Positions 13,605-14,494 of a stretch of DNA of 14,494 nucleotides are shown here, piece after piece. A program made the position numbers and the translations under genes. Each line of letters begins with the position of its first letter. The stretch's first letter is position 1. Source of the stretch: an uncultured Amylibacter sp. (GTDB lineage Bacteria > Pseudomonadota > Alphaproteobacteria > Rhodobacterales > Rhodobacteraceae); NCBI GenBank assembly GCA_938001995.1, contig CALLAV010000195.1, positions 1 through 14,494 on the forward strand, read 5' to 3'. Below the pieces are notes generated by a model. That model was not told the origin of the DNA, made no database searches, and saw nothing but the letters and a program-made list of their open reading frames with translations.

Positions 13605-13633
13605 GAGGGGCCAGTAGATGAGGCTGGCCCCTC
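13605..13633 (+). terminator. Intrinsic terminator after EF-hand gene
   Basis: GAGGGGCCAG (13605-13614) and CTGGCCCCTC (13624-13633) form a perfect 10-bp GC-rich stem with a 9-base loop, followed by GTTCTATTTGATTT. It lies 12 bp after the stop codon and separates this unit from arfB. Confidence 0.85.
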
Positions 13634-13705
13634 GTTCTATTTGATTTCAAACACCTTTGCCTGCGCCTTTTGCCCATCAAGCAGATGTGGTAAAAGCCCG
13701 CCATT

Positions 13706-14122
13706 ATGCGGATTAACGACACCATCACCATCGAAGACTGGGAACTGACTGAGAGCTTTACACGCTCTTCTGGGCCGGGGGGTCAGCACGTGAATAAAAC
13801 CTCCTCTGCGGTGGAGCTGCGGTTCGAAGCAGCGCGTTCGCCGAACCTGACACCTGCGATAAAGACACGGCTGAAACGGCTCGCGGGGCGTCGTTGGACC
13901 AAAGACGGGGCGGTTGTTGTCACCGCAGAGGCGCACCGCAGCCAGTTAATGAACCGAGAGTTGGCGCAAGAGAAACTGGCCGAACTGATCCGCGCAGCGC
14001 TGGTTGTGCCCAAACGGCGGATCAAGACGAAACCGACGCTGGGCAGCAAGCGGCGGCGGTTGGACGGGAAGACGAAACGCGGCGAGGTGAAGAAGTTACG
14101 GGGGAAGGTGGATCGGGATTAA
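13706..14122 (+). CDS. arfB: Alternative ribosome-rescue peptidyl-tRNA hydrolase ArfB
   Basis: 138 residues, the normal ArfB (YaeJ) length. The RF-1-like domain begins at once and contains SSGPGGQHVNKT with the catalytic GGQ at residues 25-27, which hydrolyses peptidyl-tRNA in the ribosomal A site. The region SAVELRFEAARSPNL and GRRWTKDGAVVVTAEAHRSQ follow the family pattern. The basic C-terminal tail, from about residue 100 (VPKRRIKTKPTLGSKRRRLDGKTKRGEVKK-type), enters the empty mRNA channel of stalled ribosomes. Together with SmpB this gives the cell two rescue pathways; ArfB acts without tmRNA. The ribosome-binding site before ATG 13706 is weak (GGTAAAAG at some distance). The 3' end overlaps that of convergent pncB by 4 bp. 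Confidence 0.95.
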   Translation: MRINDTITIEDWELTESFTRSSGPGGQHVNKTSSAVELRFEAARSPNLTPAIKTRLKRLAGRRWTKDGAVVVTAEAHRSQLMNRELAQEKLAELIRAALVVPKRRIKTKPTLGSKRRRLDGKTKRGEVKKLRGKVDRD

Positions 14123-14494
14123 ACCACCACCTCCAACTCGTCCTGCTTCCCAACCCCAAACACACGTTTATACCGATCAATCTGATCTTGTGGGCCCATA
14201 GCTTTGCGTGGGTTGTCTGATAGTTTGACAGTAGCGCTGCCGTTCGCGGCGACGGCTTTACACACCAGCGAGAACGGGGCGAGGGCGTCGTTGGGGACAA
14301 GGCCGCGGAAGTCGTTGGTGAGCATCGTACCCCAACCAAAGCCCATACGGACACGGCCGTTGAATTGACGGAACAGCTCCATTATTTTTGTGTCGTCGAG
14401 CCCGTCTGAAAAGATGATCAGCTTGTCACGGGGGTCTTGGCCGCGAGATTTCCACCAGTTGATTGCGGTCTCTGCGGCGGTGGCTGGGTCGCCA
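14119..14494 (-). CDS. pncB: Nicotinate phosphoribosyltransferase, C-terminal part (cut by window edge)
   Basis: 125 residues are visible; the frame is open to the right edge, so the N-terminal two thirds are missing. It includes GDPATAAETAINWW, DKLIIFSDGLDDTKIMELF, then GRVRMGFGWGTMLTNDF, which match the phosphoribosyl-binding region and GxGT-type segment of PncB, and a C-terminal PVSLVCKAV-like region (seen as APFSLVCKAVAANG) with KLSDNPRKAMG. PncB makes nicotinate mononucleotide from nicotinate and PRPP in the Preiss-Handler NAD salvage pathway. The catalytic His region lies outside the window. An internal ATG at 14382 is not the true start. The 3' end overlaps arfB by 4 bp. Confidence 0.92.
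   Translation of the reverse strand, partial: GDPATAAETAINWWKSRGQDPRDKLIIFSDGLDDTKIMELFRQFNGRVRMGFGWGTMLTNDFRGLVPNDALAPFSLVCKAVAANGSATVKLSDNPRKAMGPQDQIDRYKRVFGVGKQDELEVVV

Noticed and set aside
1..14494. Mobile elements, CRISPR arrays, tRNA or rRNA genes
   Set aside because: No transposase or integrase motifs, no regularly spaced repeats, and no tRNA cloverleaf or rRNA-like sequence were recognised by eye.

Overview
The window looks like chromosomal DNA of a marine Roseobacter-group alphaproteobacterium (Rhodobacterales). The basis is the family set: a stand-alone MnmD beside a separate FAD oxidoreductase, a dapA/P-loop protein/smpB cluster, DUF6356, DUF1772 and DUF2268 proteins, an ArfB with a long basic tail, and a PncB of the alphaproteobacterial kind. 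The assignment rests on recognised protein families and not on a search, so genus cannot be given. No insertion sequence, prophage, CRISPR array, rRNA or tRNA was seen. Gene density is high and the sequence reads as core chromosome.

Layout. 58-2721: a divergent pair, an FAD oxidoreductase (-) and mnmD (+), with an EamA permease coupled to mnmD by an ATGA overlap. 2718-4670: a secreted lytic transglycosylase (-). 4824-6691: dapA, a small unassigned P-loop protein and smpB as a tight operon, followed by a convergent DUF6356 membrane protein. 7167-7427: a glycine-zipper-like 86-residue protein behind an AT-rich leader with a 19-bp near-palindrome, closed by a terminator. 7602-9660: sseA and an aspartate/aromatic aminotransferase, together a plausible cysteine-to-pyruvate route through 3-mercaptopyruvate. 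9661-10863: a TetR repressor divergent from a DUF1772 membrane protein, with two near-identical 16-bp operators between them. 10845-11546: a DUF2268 protein whose zinc-protease motif appears destroyed. 11716-12345: a YhhQ-type queuosine precursor transporter. 12346-12656: a gene-poor stretch with a 14-bp hairpin, an 18-codon ORF with a near-perfect Shine-Dalgarno, and a terminator. 12657-13592: an ECF sigma factor divergent from an exported EF-hand protein. 13706-14122: arfB. 14119-14494: the C-terminal part of pncB, which runs off the right edge.

Translation and tRNA metabolism recur: MnmD and possibly the oxidoreductase act on U34, YhhQ supplies queuosine precursor for G34, and SmpB and ArfB are two independent ribosome-rescue systems. 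The genes are scattered in separate transcription units, so this is a theme and not a demonstrated island.

The least explained parts are the tiny transcription unit at 12346-12656, the small P-loop protein coupled to smpB, the inactivated-looking DUF2268 protein, and the run of convergent gene ends that overlap or nearly touch with no room for intrinsic terminators.
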